From JBEBVQ01 sp037190845 (GTDB taxonomy: Bacteria; Bacteroidota; Bacteroidia; Chitinophagales; Chitinophagaceae), in assembly GCA_037190845.1 (NCBI GenBank), contig JBBCJI010000030.1, positions 62,001 through 126,000 on the forward strand: DNA of 64,000 nucleotides, in the 5' to 3' direction. Position numbers and translations under genes: made by a program. A model generated the notes under the pieces. It ran no database searches. It saw only the letters and a list, made by a program, of their open reading frames with translations, and was not told the DNA's origin. This document shows positions 50,496 to 60,893 of the stretch, piece by piece. Position 1 is the first letter of the stretch. Each line of letters opens with the position of its first letter.

Positions 50496-53069
50496 ATGAT
50501 CTCTGCAGGCAGGCTGATCTTATTGGTGATTGGGGTATGGGGCAGTGTGATGCTGTCCCCTGCCTGCGCACAGCGTGAGCAGGTATGGGCATTCAGCGAC
50601 AGCGCCGGTCTTGATTTTAGCCAGCCAGGCCCGGTGCCGATACTAACCGGTACTTATGGCTTTGGAGAAGGAGGCGCTTCGGTCTGCGATACAGACGGCG
50701 CCTTATTGTTTTATACCGACGGCTCTTATATATGGGACAGGAGTCACACGCGGATGCCTAACGGGGATGAATTACCGGGATTCGTTACGAATATGGGCGG
50801 GAATAATCTGGCTACCTCAAGCACGACGCAGGGCGCGGTGATTATTCCTGTGCCGGACAGTGCCGGAAAATATTATGTTTTTTCCCTGACGGCGGGAGAA
50901 AGCACTTTCCCCGGAAGGTTGTATTACAGCGTGGTAGACATGAGCATGCGTGGTGGATACGGAGACGTAATCCCCGGCCGTAAAGGTATATTATTGGATT
51001 CTGGTCTCACGGAAAAGATGACAGCCGTAGTTGGCAATCGCTGTAATCTCTGGCTTTTGGTGCATGCTTCGGTAACTACTTCTATCAGGGCATGGGAGAT
51101 CACAACTGCGGGTATTGCACACACCCCGGTTATTTCCAATGTAGGAACCCTGGCCGCTGATCGCTACAGGACCGGGGTAATGAAGATTTCTCCGGATCGT
51201 AAAAGGCTTGTTACTGCCAATTCTGGGGGCGGCCTTGAGGTGTATGATTTTGATCCGGCTGCGGGTATTGTATCCAATGTACGTTTGCTGGATTATGGTA
51301 CTTATTATGGCGCCGCTTTTTCAGGTGATAATTCCAAATTGTATGTCAAAATATACAATGATGGTACTGTCATGCAGTTCGATCTCAGTGCACCTAATCC
51401 CGCGCAGGCTAAGACATGGATTGGGGGCGGGGCTATCAGTGATCTTAAGCTTGGTCCTGATGGCAGGATATATGGTCGTGGCAGTGGAAATTCGACCTGG
51501 CTAAGCGTGATCCGGCAACCGAACCAACCGGGCGCCGCGTGCGATTTTGCTGAAAGAGCAATACAGCTCTCCGGGGCGGCGCGTGCCCGCTTGGGCCTTC
51601 CCAATACGGTTCCGGAATTGAAACGGGATACTGTGTCTGCATGGCTGGAAGAAAAAGGATGCTTTGTCAGTCATATTCAGATCAGCGCATCAGATACGGC
51701 TGGCTGGGACTATGTATGGGACGACGGCACAACAGGGCATACCCGTGTTGTACGGCAAAGCGGCAGATATATACTCCGGTATCATACGCCGCCCTGTGTA
51801 TGGCATACGGACACATTTGATGTAGCACTTTTTCCTTATACGCCTGCTACCGGTTCTTTTGCCGGTTGTAAGGAGGATGGAAGCCATGCCTGGATATATT
51901 CCGCCGGGGATACCGCTACTTATGATTATATCTGGCGGCGAGAAGACGGACAGGTAATCCGTATCTACTCCGGTCGGAATACCGACACTCTGTATACATC
52001 CCCTGGCCGGTACACCGTATGGATGCAGGGCAATAACGGATGCGATACCACATTGGACATAATAATCCCGGAACCTGCGTACAGTGCATCGTTTGATGCG
52101 GATACCGTGGTGTGTGCCGGTGTCCCTTTTTCTTTCCGGAACACATCAGCGGGCAGCATAGCCGCATATCAATGGGATTTTGGGGATGGTCGTACCAGCA
52201 CCCTGCAGGATCCGGTACATAGCTATGCTACCCCGGGTATATATACAGTAAGGCTGGCGACGGCAACCAGTGTGCCTTGCTATGATACGGCCTATCTCCG
52301 TATCCGGGCAGATGCGCCGGCAACGGTTTCATTTATGAAAGACCGGGACAGCGTTTGCGCCGGAACGCCGATCCGTTTTACCCCGGTAGCCGTAACCGGC
52401 GCAGATAGCGTGATCTGGCAATTCGGCGACGACCGGCTTACATCCGGTGTCACTCAGGATGTTGTATATACCTGGGATGCCGGTGGTGTTTTCCCGGTCA
52501 CACTGACGGTATCGCCGTTACATTGTCCGGATACCGCGTACACGGATACTACGGCTGTTTTCCCATATCCATTGGTGGATCTCGGGCCGGATACGAAGTT
52601 CTGCCCCGGAGCGAACCCCGCCAGACTGGCTGATCTTGCCGGTCATTCACCCGGTACCTCTTACTTATGGAGCACCGGCACACGGGATCCGGATGTATGG
52701 GTTGACCGTCCGGGTATTTATACGCTGACCGTGACCTCCACTTATGGCTGTGCTGCAACGGACACCATCACGGTTTCCCGCTCGTGCTACATGGATATCC
52801 CCAACGTATTCACTCCGGACGGCGACGGACTGAACGATTATTTCTTTCCGGGAAATCTGCTGGCCGCGGGTGTTTCTTCATTTCACATACGTGTGTTTAA
52901 CCGATGGGGACTTCAGGTTTTTGAAACCCAACAGATCAATAACAGCGGCTGGGACGGAACCTATAAAGGGCAACTGCAGCCTTCCGGGGTATATGTATAT
53001 ATCATAGAAGCGCTGTTTGTGAACGGCGCGGCGGAGCAATACCGGGGAAATGTGACGTTGCTTTATTAA
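50496..53069 (+). CDS. T9SS type B (CHU_C) surface protein with PKD domains
   Basis: 857 residues. Signal peptide ending CAQR, then a beta-propeller-like region (QVWAFSDSAGLDFSQPGP, LLFYTDGSYIWDRSHTRMPN, MKISPDRKRLVTANSGGG). Two PKD-like domains follow (YQWDFGDGRTSTLQDPVHSY near 557; a second with VIWQFGDDRLTSGVTQDV). A CHU_C gliding-motility-associated C-terminal domain runs from about 765: IPNVFTPDGDGLNDYFFPG, VFNRWGLQVFETQQ, GWDGTYKGQLQPSGVYVYII. Type B proteins are T9SS cargo held at the cell surface. A paralogue follows 42 bp downstream. Confidence 0.88.
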   Translation: MISAGRLILLVIGVWGSVMLSPACAQREQVWAFSDSAGLDFSQPGPVPILTGTYGFGEGGASVCDTDGALLFYTDGSYIWDRSHTRMPNGDELPGFVTNMGGNNLATSSTTQGAVIIPVPDSAGKYYVFSLTAGESTFPGRLYYSVVDMSMRGGYGDVIPGRKGILLDSGLTEKMTAVVGNRCNLWLLVHASVTTSIRAWEITTAGIAHTPVISNVGTLAADRYRTGVMKISPDRKRLVTANSGGGLEVYDFDPAAGIVSNVRLLDYGTYYGAAFSGDNSKLYVKIYNDGTVMQFDLSAPNPAQAKTWIGGGAISDLKLGPDGRIYGRGSGNSTWLSVIRQPNQPGAACDFAERAIQLSGAARARLGLPNTVPELKRDTVSAWLEEKGCFVSHIQISASDTAGWDYVWDDGTTGHTRVVRQSGRYILRYHTPPCVWHTDTFDVALFPYTPATGSFAGCKEDGSHAWIYSAGDTATYDYIWRREDGQVIRIYSGRNTDTLYTSPGRYTVWMQGNNGCDTTLDIIIPEPAYSASFDADTVVCAGVPFSFRNTSAGSIAAYQWDFGDGRTSTLQDPVHSYATPGIYTVRLATATSVPCYDTAYLRIRADAPATVSFMKDRDSVCAGTPIRFTPVAVTGADSVIWQFGDDRLTSGVTQDVVYTWDAGGVFPVTLTVSPLHCPDTAYTDTTAVFPYPLVDLGPDTKFCPGANPARLADLAGHSPGTSYLWSTGTRDPDVWVDRPGIYTLTVTSTYGCAATDTITVSRSCYMDIPNVFTPDGDGLNDYFFPGNLLAAGVSSFHIRVFNRWGLQVFETQQINNSGWDGTYKGQLQPSGVYVYIIEALFVNGAAEQYRGNVTLLY

Positions 53070-53111
53070 CGCGACGGACTTCTTGTTGTGATGACATAAA
53101 AAGAACAGACT

Positions 53112-55472
53112 ATGAAACCTTATCTTTTTTTTCTTGCGCTTATCGTTTCTACTCCTGCTATCCTTTGGGCGCAGGCCGAAAATAACATATGGGCTTTTGG
53201 TACCGGGGCAGGTCTGGATTTTAATGGAGGGCCGCCCGTTGCAATCACGACTGCTATAGAAGTGCATGAAGGTAGTGCTGCTATATGTGATGATCAGGGG
53301 CGTCTGTTATTTTATACCGGAGGCCGCAGGGCATGGAACCGAAATCATTCTCTGATGCCGAATGGTACCGGTCTTTTGCCGGGAGTGCCTGTTACTGGTA
53401 CTTTGTCAGCCAATTCCAGTGGGTCCCAGCAGGCATTGATCGTGCCTGTACCAGCCACCCTTGGTAAATATTATATATTCGCTCTGCAATCCGAGAACTT
53501 TCCCGGCAGGCTATATTACAGTCTGGTAGACATGAGTCTGGACAATGGTTTGGGTGATGTGGTCGTTGGGAAGAAAGGCGTATTGCTGGATAATATTGCG
53601 CTGACCGAAAAAATGATTGCAGTTGCCGGAGACCGGTGTAATGTATGGTTGATCGTACGTTGCCGTAATGAAAATCAGTATCGCGTATATGAGATTACGG
53701 ATGAGGGGATTCAGCCGCCGGTGCTGTATGATGTTGGCAGGATGCCATTGTTCTCGTATATGAGAGGCGTTATGAAAGTATCGCCTGACAGAAAAAAGCT
53801 GGCGGTGGTGTGTAACGGAAACAGTGGGATCGAGTTGTATGATTTCGATCCTGCTATCGGAAGCATCTCAAACCCGGTGTGGATAGATTCAGGCGCATTG
53901 CCACAGAATGCCGCACCAAGAGGATATTACGGGTGCAGTTTCTCGCCCGATAACTCCCGGTTATATGCTTCGATAGACAATGATATTTACCAGTTTGATA
54001 TGAATGCAGGTAGCATCCCGGGGATCAGAGCTTCCAAGACGCTTATCGTTTCTTATACCGCCAGTACGATTGGAGATCTTAAGATAGGTCCGGATCAGAA
54101 GATTTACTTTACAGAATACTATCCGGCTACTTTTGTAAATGTGATCCAGCTTCCCAATAATCTGGGAACTGCCAGCCAGCCGATGATCCATGCCATTGGT
54201 GTAATGCCGGGTACGAAAGCAGGTATAGGTCTTCCGAATGAACTGGTGATTACGCCATTACCGGATACACTATCCGGCATTGAGAATATCGCAGTGTGTT
54301 TTCGGGACAGCGTGTTGCTTACTGCCGCTACCGGTCGTCGTTATTTGTGGAATACGGGTGATACATCCCGTACGATTACAATAAAAAAGCCAGGTACATA
54401 TACCGTATCATACCGGAATGACTGTAGCCGGCATGTAGACACTTACAATGTAGTTTTTTATCAAGTGCCGGATGTTCATGTCATAGCGCCTGGCTGTGGT
54501 GAAAAAAACGATGGTATTGCCACCGTACAGCCGTATACGGAGGATACAGCTGTCTATCATTATACATGGATGGATGTTTCAGGACGTGTGCTGAAGGAGC
54601 GTGCAGGGAGCGGAGGAGATACGCTGACGGGTTTGGCAACGGGGCGCTATAGTGTTCGCATACGCATTCCTGCAACCGGATGTGATACCTTGTTGTATGT
54701 AGCAATTGAACAGTTCTCCGGTGTCAGGGCTGCTTTTAATAGTGATTCTTTTGCCTGTGTCGGCCAAGCCATTCATTTTGAGCAGACAGGAGATACCGCA
54801 CAGTGGGTTTGGGATTTTGGCAATGGTTCTGTGGATTCGCTGACATTTAGCCCCGTTTATACATATCCGGATGAGGGCGTTTATCCGGTTTCCCTTGTTG
54901 TTTTTGATACGGCTGGTTGTAGTGATACACAAGAGATATGGATTACTGTAACGGATTTTGATCTGCAATTGTCCTCTGATGGTGATGATTTGGATCCGGG
55001 TTCAGTACTGCAACTATCTACCAGCGCTGATGATCCATATACGATAACCGGTTGGCAACCGGTACATTTGTTTCACAACCAACAGGCATTGAATCAGGTT
55101 TTATATGCAGACTCTACACGGGAGTATGTTGTGTATGGATTTTCGGGCTATGGTTGTGCTGACAGTGCCAGGGTCCTGGTGTCTGTCAATCCTTTTATTT
55201 TCATACCGTCTGCATTTACGCCGGATGGTGATGGTAGAAATGATTTTTTTCGCCCGGTAATGAATGATGTAAGCGTATCAATCCGGTCGTTCAGCGTTTT
55301 TGACCGTTGGGGTAAATGTATATGGACTGGCGTTGGGGCGGCAGGTATTGCCGGCTGGGATGGCAGTTATGAAGGTAGGGCTGCAGAAAGTGGTGTGTAT
55401 TTTTATACAATAGAACTGAGGGTAGGAGGACGCATCCATACCCGGAAAGGAGACGTGACTTTGATCCGGTAG
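53112..55472 (+). CDS. T9SS type B (CHU_C) surface protein, paralogue
   Basis: 786 residues, same plan as the upstream gene: signal peptide, N-terminal propeller-like region (IWAFGTGAGLDFNGGPPVAI, LLFYTGGRRAWNRNHSLMPN, MKVSPDRKKLAVVCNG). It has one PKD-like domain (WVWDFGNGSVDSLTFSPVYT near 565) and the CHU_C domain from about 697 (IPSAFTPDGDGRNDFFRP, VFDRWGKCIWTG, GWDGSYEGRAAESGVYFYTI). One PKD unit fewer than its neighbour. Convergent with cassette 2, whose regulator ends 18 bp beyond. Confidence 0.88.
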   Translation: MKPYLFFLALIVSTPAILWAQAENNIWAFGTGAGLDFNGGPPVAITTAIEVHEGSAAICDDQGRLLFYTGGRRAWNRNHSLMPNGTGLLPGVPVTGTLSANSSGSQQALIVPVPATLGKYYIFALQSENFPGRLYYSLVDMSLDNGLGDVVVGKKGVLLDNIALTEKMIAVAGDRCNVWLIVRCRNENQYRVYEITDEGIQPPVLYDVGRMPLFSYMRGVMKVSPDRKKLAVVCNGNSGIELYDFDPAIGSISNPVWIDSGALPQNAAPRGYYGCSFSPDNSRLYASIDNDIYQFDMNAGSIPGIRASKTLIVSYTASTIGDLKIGPDQKIYFTEYYPATFVNVIQLPNNLGTASQPMIHAIGVMPGTKAGIGLPNELVITPLPDTLSGIENIAVCFRDSVLLTAATGRRYLWNTGDTSRTITIKKPGTYTVSYRNDCSRHVDTYNVVFYQVPDVHVIAPGCGEKNDGIATVQPYTEDTAVYHYTWMDVSGRVLKERAGSGGDTLTGLATGRYSVRIRIPATGCDTLLYVAIEQFSGVRAAFNSDSFACVGQAIHFEQTGDTAQWVWDFGNGSVDSLTFSPVYTYPDEGVYPVSLVVFDTAGCSDTQEIWITVTDFDLQLSSDGDDLDPGSVLQLSTSADDPYTITGWQPVHLFHNQQALNQVLYADSTREYVVYGFSGYGCADSARVLVSVNPFIFIPSAFTPDGDGRNDFFRPVMNDVSVSIRSFSVFDRWGKCIWTGVGAAGIAGWDGSYEGRAAESGVYFYTIELRVGGRIHTRKGDVTLIR

Positions 55473-55489
55473 GGTATGTTATTGTATGT

Positions 55490-56134
55490 TTATGTCACCA
55501 ATCCCAGTTGCATCGCTTTCCGGATGAGTCCGGCTGTATTCTTTACATCCAGTTTCAGCAACAGATTGGTGCGGTAGTTTTTGGCGGTGTAGAGGCTGAG
55601 AAAAAGTTTCGCAGCGATCTCTTTGTCGGTAAGCCCTTCGATGATCAGCGGTAGCACTTCCTTTTCCCTTTCGGTAAGTCTGATTTTGGCAACTGCAATC
55701 CGATTGGCCCGGAAAGAAAGCATGTCCATCTTTTCTTTCAGCGAAGGCTCTATGTATTCATTCCCCGCGTACACCGTTTCTATAGCTTCTGCAAGCGTGT
55801 TTTTTTCTGTTGTTTTGAGTAAGTAGCCCAATACACCCTGCCGCATCATGGCGGCGAGATAGGCTGGACTGTCGAAATTAGTAAGCGTCATCATTTTGAT
55901 TTCGGGATATTTTCTGGAGATTACCTGAGCCAACTCCTCTCCGTTCTGATCGGGCATCTGTATATCCAGTATTAATACATCGGGTAGCGGGTTTTGTTCC
56001 AGTCCTGTGAGTAATTCACGGCCATTCCGATAAGCGCCTGACAGATGCATGTGCGGAAAATCCAACAGCATGTTCTTCAATCCGTCAATGATCATCGGAT
56101 GATCGTCAGCTATGGCTATTTTGATGTTATTCAT
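55490..56134 (-). CDS. NarL/LuxR-type response regulator (cassette 2)
   Basis: 214 residues. The receiver has IADDHPMI, the phospho-acceptor in VLILDIQMPD (D57), MTLTNFD and YLLKTTEK. The LuxR helix-turn-helix is LTEREKEVLPLIIEGLTDKE and LSLYTAKNYRTNLLLKLDV. It begins 3 bp after the kinase gene's stop. Paralogous to the regulator at 43544, with which it shares length and motif layout, but the recognition helix region differs (YTAKNYRTN versus RTVESHRFS). Confidence 0.93.
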   Translation of the reverse strand: MNNIKIAIADDHPMIIDGLKNMLLDFPHMHLSGAYRNGRELLTGLEQNPLPDVLILDIQMPDQNGEELAQVISRKYPEIKMMTLTNFDSPAYLAAMMRQGVLGYLLKTTEKNTLAEAIETVYAGNEYIEPSLKEKMDMLSFRANRIAVAKIRLTEREKEVLPLIIEGLTDKEIAAKLFLSLYTAKNYRTNLLLKLDVKNTAGLIRKAMQLGLVT

Positions 56135-56137
56135 CCT

Positions 56138-58051
56138 TCAGACCTCTAATTTAAGATTTTTCAGGTCAAATTCAATAAATATTGTGGTGCTTCTGCCTTC
56201 GACGGAGTCAATGGACATGTATCCCCGCATGGCCTGTACCCGGTGTTCCATGTTGAGCAGCCCGATCCCTTTTGATTGAAAGTCTGTATTAAAACCAACG
56301 CCATTATCTTCAACAATAATGTTAAGCAGGGTGCCATTCCGCATTACCTGTACATCTGCGATGGTAGCTTGTGCGTGTTTAATGACGTTTTGTATTAACT
56401 CTTGCGCAATCCGATATATAACCAGTGTAACGGATGGCTCAAGGTCGGATGTGGCTCCGTGAAATTGTATTTCAATGTTGAGCGCAGTGTTGTTATTGAT
56501 GTTGTCACAATATAGGGTCAGCGCTTCTTCCAGTGTATGTTTTTCCAACATTCCGGGCAGCAGATTGTGAGAGGTGCGCCGCACTTCACCTGCCGTTTCA
56601 TCAATCATATGCATCAGCTCATTGAACTTTACCGCCTCCGGATTATCTCTCACCCGGCTCGTTTGCATTTTAATGGCGCCGAGCATGCCACCGATACCGT
56701 CATGCAGCTCCTGTGCGATGCGCTTCCGTTCTTTTTCCTCACCTTTCATTACGTTTTTTAACTGCCCGATTTCTTTTTCCTGTTGCAGCATTTTCTGCTT
56801 TTGCCGGGTGTGCCGATAGAAGGCAAAAAATGAGCCGGTAAGAATAAGAGCACAGCCGGCGACTAAGATGATCTGGAAATTTTTTCTTTCTGTTTCCTGT
56901 AATGCCTGTGCAATGAGTTTATCTTTTTCGGCGGTGCGGTATTCTACTTCTAAATTATTAATGTCTTTGGCGATTTTGTCGTTCATCAGGCTATCTGCTA
57001 ACTTTCTGAAGGCGATCTGGTGATACAATGCCATTTCATAATCTCTTTTGGTTGCATATAAGAGGGAAAGGTTGTTGTGTGCCTCTGCTACCTGATTCTT
57101 AATTTGCAGCACCTGTGCTGTTTCAAGCGCTTCCTGCCAGTAAAATATTGCCTGTTGATAATTTTTTAGCCTGAAGTAAATCTGTCCTACCAACAGTTGG
57201 TTGCTATTTTCCTGATAAGCTTCGAAATCGCCACTTTTTTTTACTTCATAAGCCTTTGAAACGTAATGTAGCGCCTGCCGGGGATTGTTTTCAGTAAGTG
57301 CCAGACTGCCCATTTTTATGAGTGTACGGAATTGCAATAAGCTGTCGTAATATTCTTTCCCCAACTGATATGCCTTCTGCAGGTAATGCCGGTTGTTATC
57401 ATTATCTCCGAGCTTTCTGTATTGCAATGCGGTGTTCAGATATATAACTCCCCGGCTCTGATGATTGTTTACAGCAACGAGTGAATCTGCCTTACGCAGA
57501 TAGTATAGTCCCCGGTGGGGATTGTCTATGACCGTTGTGAGGTCGATATAAGCAGCTTCCAGTTTGAGTAATGATTTGGGTATGGCTTCTATTGTTTGTA
57601 TCGCAAGCAGGTAAAACTGTGCTGCTTTTTTTCTGTCCCCCAATGCTCCGTATGACTGTCCTGTATGCGCATATATTCTTGCCAGAAGACGTTGGGCATT
57701 TTCGTTTTGCTGGCTGTAAATCATGGCTTGCTGATAGCTACCGATAGCTTGTTCATAAAATCCCAGAATATTATATGTATAGCCTATTGCAATAAGAGAT
57801 GCTGTGATGCCATATATATAATTCATGGTTCTGCTTTCCTGTAACGTCTGTTTATATAAGAGTAGTGCGCTGTCCGGATTATGAAGAATTATCTCCCAAT
57901 CTTCCAGATTTTTCATGATCTCAGCAGTATCAGGAATCCCAGTAAAATTTTTTATTACTTCAGTTTCCATGTTAATCTGGCCTTTTACCTGCACATTAAC
58001 GAGCAAAATTGCCAGAAGTATAAATGTCCGGGAATACAAAGGATATGACAT
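56138..58051 (-). CDS. TPR-containing sensor histidine kinase (cassette 2)
   Basis: 637 residues from ATG 58051 (MSYPLYSRTFILLAILLVNV), chosen for its signal peptide; in-frame ATGs at 58081 and 58123 extend it. About seven TPR units (for example RLLARIYAHTGQSYGALGDR), a transmembrane helix (FQIILVAGCALILTGSFFAF) and HisKA_3 ERKRIAQELHDGIGGMLGAI (His near 450). The HATPase domain has QNVIKHA, VEDNGVGFNTD and GIGLLNMEHRVQAM. Cognate of the regulator 3 bp downstream. Confidence 0.92.
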   Translation of the reverse strand: MSYPLYSRTFILLAILLVNVQVKGQINMETEVIKNFTGIPDTAEIMKNLEDWEIILHNPDSALLLYKQTLQESRTMNYIYGITASLIAIGYTYNILGFYEQAIGSYQQAMIYSQQNENAQRLLARIYAHTGQSYGALGDRKKAAQFYLLAIQTIEAIPKSLLKLEAAYIDLTTVIDNPHRGLYYLRKADSLVAVNNHQSRGVIYLNTALQYRKLGDNDNNRHYLQKAYQLGKEYYDSLLQFRTLIKMGSLALTENNPRQALHYVSKAYEVKKSGDFEAYQENSNQLLVGQIYFRLKNYQQAIFYWQEALETAQVLQIKNQVAEAHNNLSLLYATKRDYEMALYHQIAFRKLADSLMNDKIAKDINNLEVEYRTAEKDKLIAQALQETERKNFQIILVAGCALILTGSFFAFYRHTRQKQKMLQQEKEIGQLKNVMKGEEKERKRIAQELHDGIGGMLGAIKMQTSRVRDNPEAVKFNELMHMIDETAGEVRRTSHNLLPGMLEKHTLEEALTLYCDNINNNTALNIEIQFHGATSDLEPSVTLVIYRIAQELIQNVIKHAQATIADVQVMRNGTLLNIIVEDNGVGFNTDFQSKGIGLLNMEHRVQAMRGYMSIDSVEGRSTTIFIEFDLKNLKLEV

Positions 58052-58306
58052 AATGATATTGAAAAGTAGAATTTTGCGCATATAGATATTTACTCCTGTT
58101 TTTATAAAACCTTTAAGATCCAATATCTGTTAAGGTAAAAAAAAAATTACAGATGGCTTCATTTTTATGGTTTATGAATCATGGTGTTGTATTGTGAAAA
58201 ATAATATGAAGATAAAGTATCGGAAGGCACAACGATGATAGAAGCACCTTTGTTCAGGTGTTTAAAAGATTTCATGTTTTATTAACTAACAATAAAATGA
58301 TGTATT

Positions 58307-60886
58307 ATGATTCGATGCTTTATTAATTCAGGTGTATTTTTGATTTTTTTCTCCTTGTGCGCAGGGATGGCCACCGCTCAGAGTGTCAGTTTCGAATGGG
58401 TGGAACAAGCAACTATGGCTGGGTTTAACTCATCATACTTTAAGGCCGGGGCCGGAGACAGGGACGGAAATGTTTATGTTACGGGTGAGATTAATGGGGA
58501 GGCTACATTCAGGGGACAAAGCGGCCCTATTGTATTAACAAGAACATTTGGTGCTGCAAGCGCGTTTTTAGCTAAATTTGACCGGGACGGGACCTGTTTG
58601 TGGGCAAAGTTTCTGTCTCCTGCAGCGGGTATAGGCAATTCGTTGATTGTTGATTCTGCCGGATACGTTTACATTGCGGGGGCAATGACCGGTCCTATAA
58701 ACTACCAGGTGGATGGCGTGCCCTATACAATAACAACAAGTGGTTCTGATATTTTTGTCTGCAAGACAGATAAGGATGGTAACTTCAGATGGATTAAGAC
58801 CATTGAGGGAACCGGCACCTCCGCCAGCACTGAGACAGGACTGGCCATTGCGCAGGATGCAGCGGCAAATATCTATGTAAGCGGATCTTTTGTCGGAACC
58901 GCTGATTTTAACCCTGATGGCACAGCCGTAACTCATACGACAAACCCCACAACTGCGGCGGATGCGTATATCATGAAGCTGGACAGCAGCGGCGATTTTA
59001 AATGGGTAAAGACATTCGGGGGCGACAAAGCCGATGCGGCTGCCGGATTAACTACGGACAGAGCGGGTAATGTATATGCTACCGGCGACTTTTCTGGTAC
59101 GACGGATTTCAGCTCCGGATCTAATGCTCCCGACGCTACGGTAACAACTCCATTCGCCAACGCGGCAAACATTTACGTGCTGAAATTAAATACATTGGGT
59201 GACTTTGTCTGGGTTAAAACGATGGTAAGTTCGGCGCCTCATGGAAGCTCAAAGGGGCAGGGAATTGGTATTGACGTTTTTGGAAATGTTTATACTACCG
59301 GGTATTTTTGCGGAAGAGTAGATTTCAATCCAGGCACTCCAACCTTGAATTTTCAAACCTCGGCAATCAATTCCCGTGATATCTTTATCTCAAAGCTGAA
59401 TGCCTCCGGTGATTTTGTCTGGGCTAAGAGGATTGGGATAAACAATAATGAAGAAGAGGGGAGAGCCCTTGTCCTTGATAAGGATAAGAATTTTTATATA
59501 ACCGGGGTTTTTGGTAAGGGAGGCACAGGCATAGTCGATTTCGATCCCGGTACAGGGACACACAATATGACATCTAACGGTGGGAATGACGTGTTTGTAC
59601 TGAAAATGGATACGGTTGGAGATTTCGTCTGGGTGAACAAGATGGGGGGAACTGCTGCAGATGAGGGAAATCAAATTTTTGTTGACGGAGACTACAATTT
59701 ATATACATTCGGCAGATACCGGACCGAAGCTGAATTTTATTTCGGTACGGATTCGTCTGTAAAGCTGACATCAACATCATCCAATGCCGCAGGGTTCGTA
59801 CACAAAGTAAGTCAGTTTTTTTGTACACCCACTTCGGCTTCCCTGTCATTGACGGATTGCGATAGCATTATCATCAACGGTCAGAAGTTCACCACGGGCG
59901 GATCATATACCCAAACGCTGGTGAATGCTGCCGGCTGCGACAGCATTCTTTCCCTCAACCTGACAATCAATCACAGCATTATTGCCAGCAGCATGAATCA
60001 TACGGTCTGCGACAGTTTCGAATTCAACAACCAGATGCATTATGCCTCCGGTCCCTATGTACATGTGTTTAGCACTTCCGCAGGCTGTGACAGCACGGTG
60101 ACACTGAACCTGACGGTAAACCACAGTGTACATACGGTACTTACGGAGGATGCTTGTGAAAGCTATGTACTTGATACCGCTACCTATTGGGAAACGGGTG
60201 TGTATGAACACCGTTTTGAAACGGCAGACGGTTGCGATAGCCTGGTGACACTCGATCTGACCATCCTGCGTACCGCAGACACCGTTACGGAAGCTACCTG
60301 TTTCCGTTTTGTGGACGGCGTTGATACCTTTACACAAAGTGGGCTGCATACCCGGACATTCACGAACATTGCCGGCTGCGACAGCCTGGTAACCATTGAT
60401 CTGACGATAAGCGATGTAGATGTATCCGTTATACGTTCCGGTATTATATTGACTGCCGGCCAGGCAGGCGGCACATATCAATGGCTCGATTGCGATGACA
60501 ATTATAAACCGTTATCCGGGGCTATGCAGCAAATGTTCAGCCCGGAAACCAACGGAAATTATTCGGTAGCGATTACCTGGGACGGATGTACGGATACATC
60601 TGCGTGTTATGAGATAGCAGGTATTACGAACAGCATATGGGAACTGGACGGAGGACGTCTCAGCGTCTATCCAAATCCGGCGCATGATATCCTGCACATT
60701 GTGTCTGCGGGTTCTCCGGTAACGGCGGTCCGTCTGCTGGGCATCACCGGGAATGTATTGATGCAGCGTCTGAATACTTCCGGAGAAATGGCTACCGTAG
60801 ATATTTCCAGGTTTGCGGCCGGTGTGTACCTGCTGGAAGTGCATACGACGGAGAGCCGGTCCCGCATTACTTTGGTAAAAGAATAA
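58307..60886 (+). CDS. SBBP-repeat T9SS type A protein with Cys-containing repeats
   Basis: 859 residues with a signal peptide (VFLIFFSLCAGMATAQ). Residues of about 25-500 are SBBP-type beta-propeller repeats (for example AGNVYATGDFSGTTDFSSGS and GDFVWAKRIGINNNEEEGRA). Then come four repeats of about 55 residues, each with two cysteines and a closing GCDS, as in CDSIIINGQKFTTGGSYTQT and NAAGCDSILSLNLTI. The C-terminus from about 780 is a type A sorting domain (LSVYPNPAHDILHIVSAG, RFAAGVYLLEVHTTESRS). T9SS cargo, probably adhesive; monocistronic with a strong terminator. Confidence 0.85.
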   Translation: MIRCFINSGVFLIFFSLCAGMATAQSVSFEWVEQATMAGFNSSYFKAGAGDRDGNVYVTGEINGEATFRGQSGPIVLTRTFGAASAFLAKFDRDGTCLWAKFLSPAAGIGNSLIVDSAGYVYIAGAMTGPINYQVDGVPYTITTSGSDIFVCKTDKDGNFRWIKTIEGTGTSASTETGLAIAQDAAANIYVSGSFVGTADFNPDGTAVTHTTNPTTAADAYIMKLDSSGDFKWVKTFGGDKADAAAGLTTDRAGNVYATGDFSGTTDFSSGSNAPDATVTTPFANAANIYVLKLNTLGDFVWVKTMVSSAPHGSSKGQGIGIDVFGNVYTTGYFCGRVDFNPGTPTLNFQTSAINSRDIFISKLNASGDFVWAKRIGINNNEEEGRALVLDKDKNFYITGVFGKGGTGIVDFDPGTGTHNMTSNGGNDVFVLKMDTVGDFVWVNKMGGTAADEGNQIFVDGDYNLYTFGRYRTEAEFYFGTDSSVKLTSTSSNAAGFVHKVSQFFCTPTSASLSLTDCDSIIINGQKFTTGGSYTQTLVNAAGCDSILSLNLTINHSIIASSMNHTVCDSFEFNNQMHYASGPYVHVFSTSAGCDSTVTLNLTVNHSVHTVLTEDACESYVLDTATYWETGVYEHRFETADGCDSLVTLDLTILRTADTVTEATCFRFVDGVDTFTQSGLHTRTFTNIAGCDSLVTIDLTISDVDVSVIRSGIILTAGQAGGTYQWLDCDDNYKPLSGAMQQMFSPETNGNYSVAITWDGCTDTSACYEIAGITNSIWELDGGRLSVYPNPAHDILHIVSAGSPVTAVRLLGITGNVLMQRLNTSGEMATVDISRFAAGVYLLEVHTTESRSRITLVKE

Positions 60887-60893
60887 ATCACAT

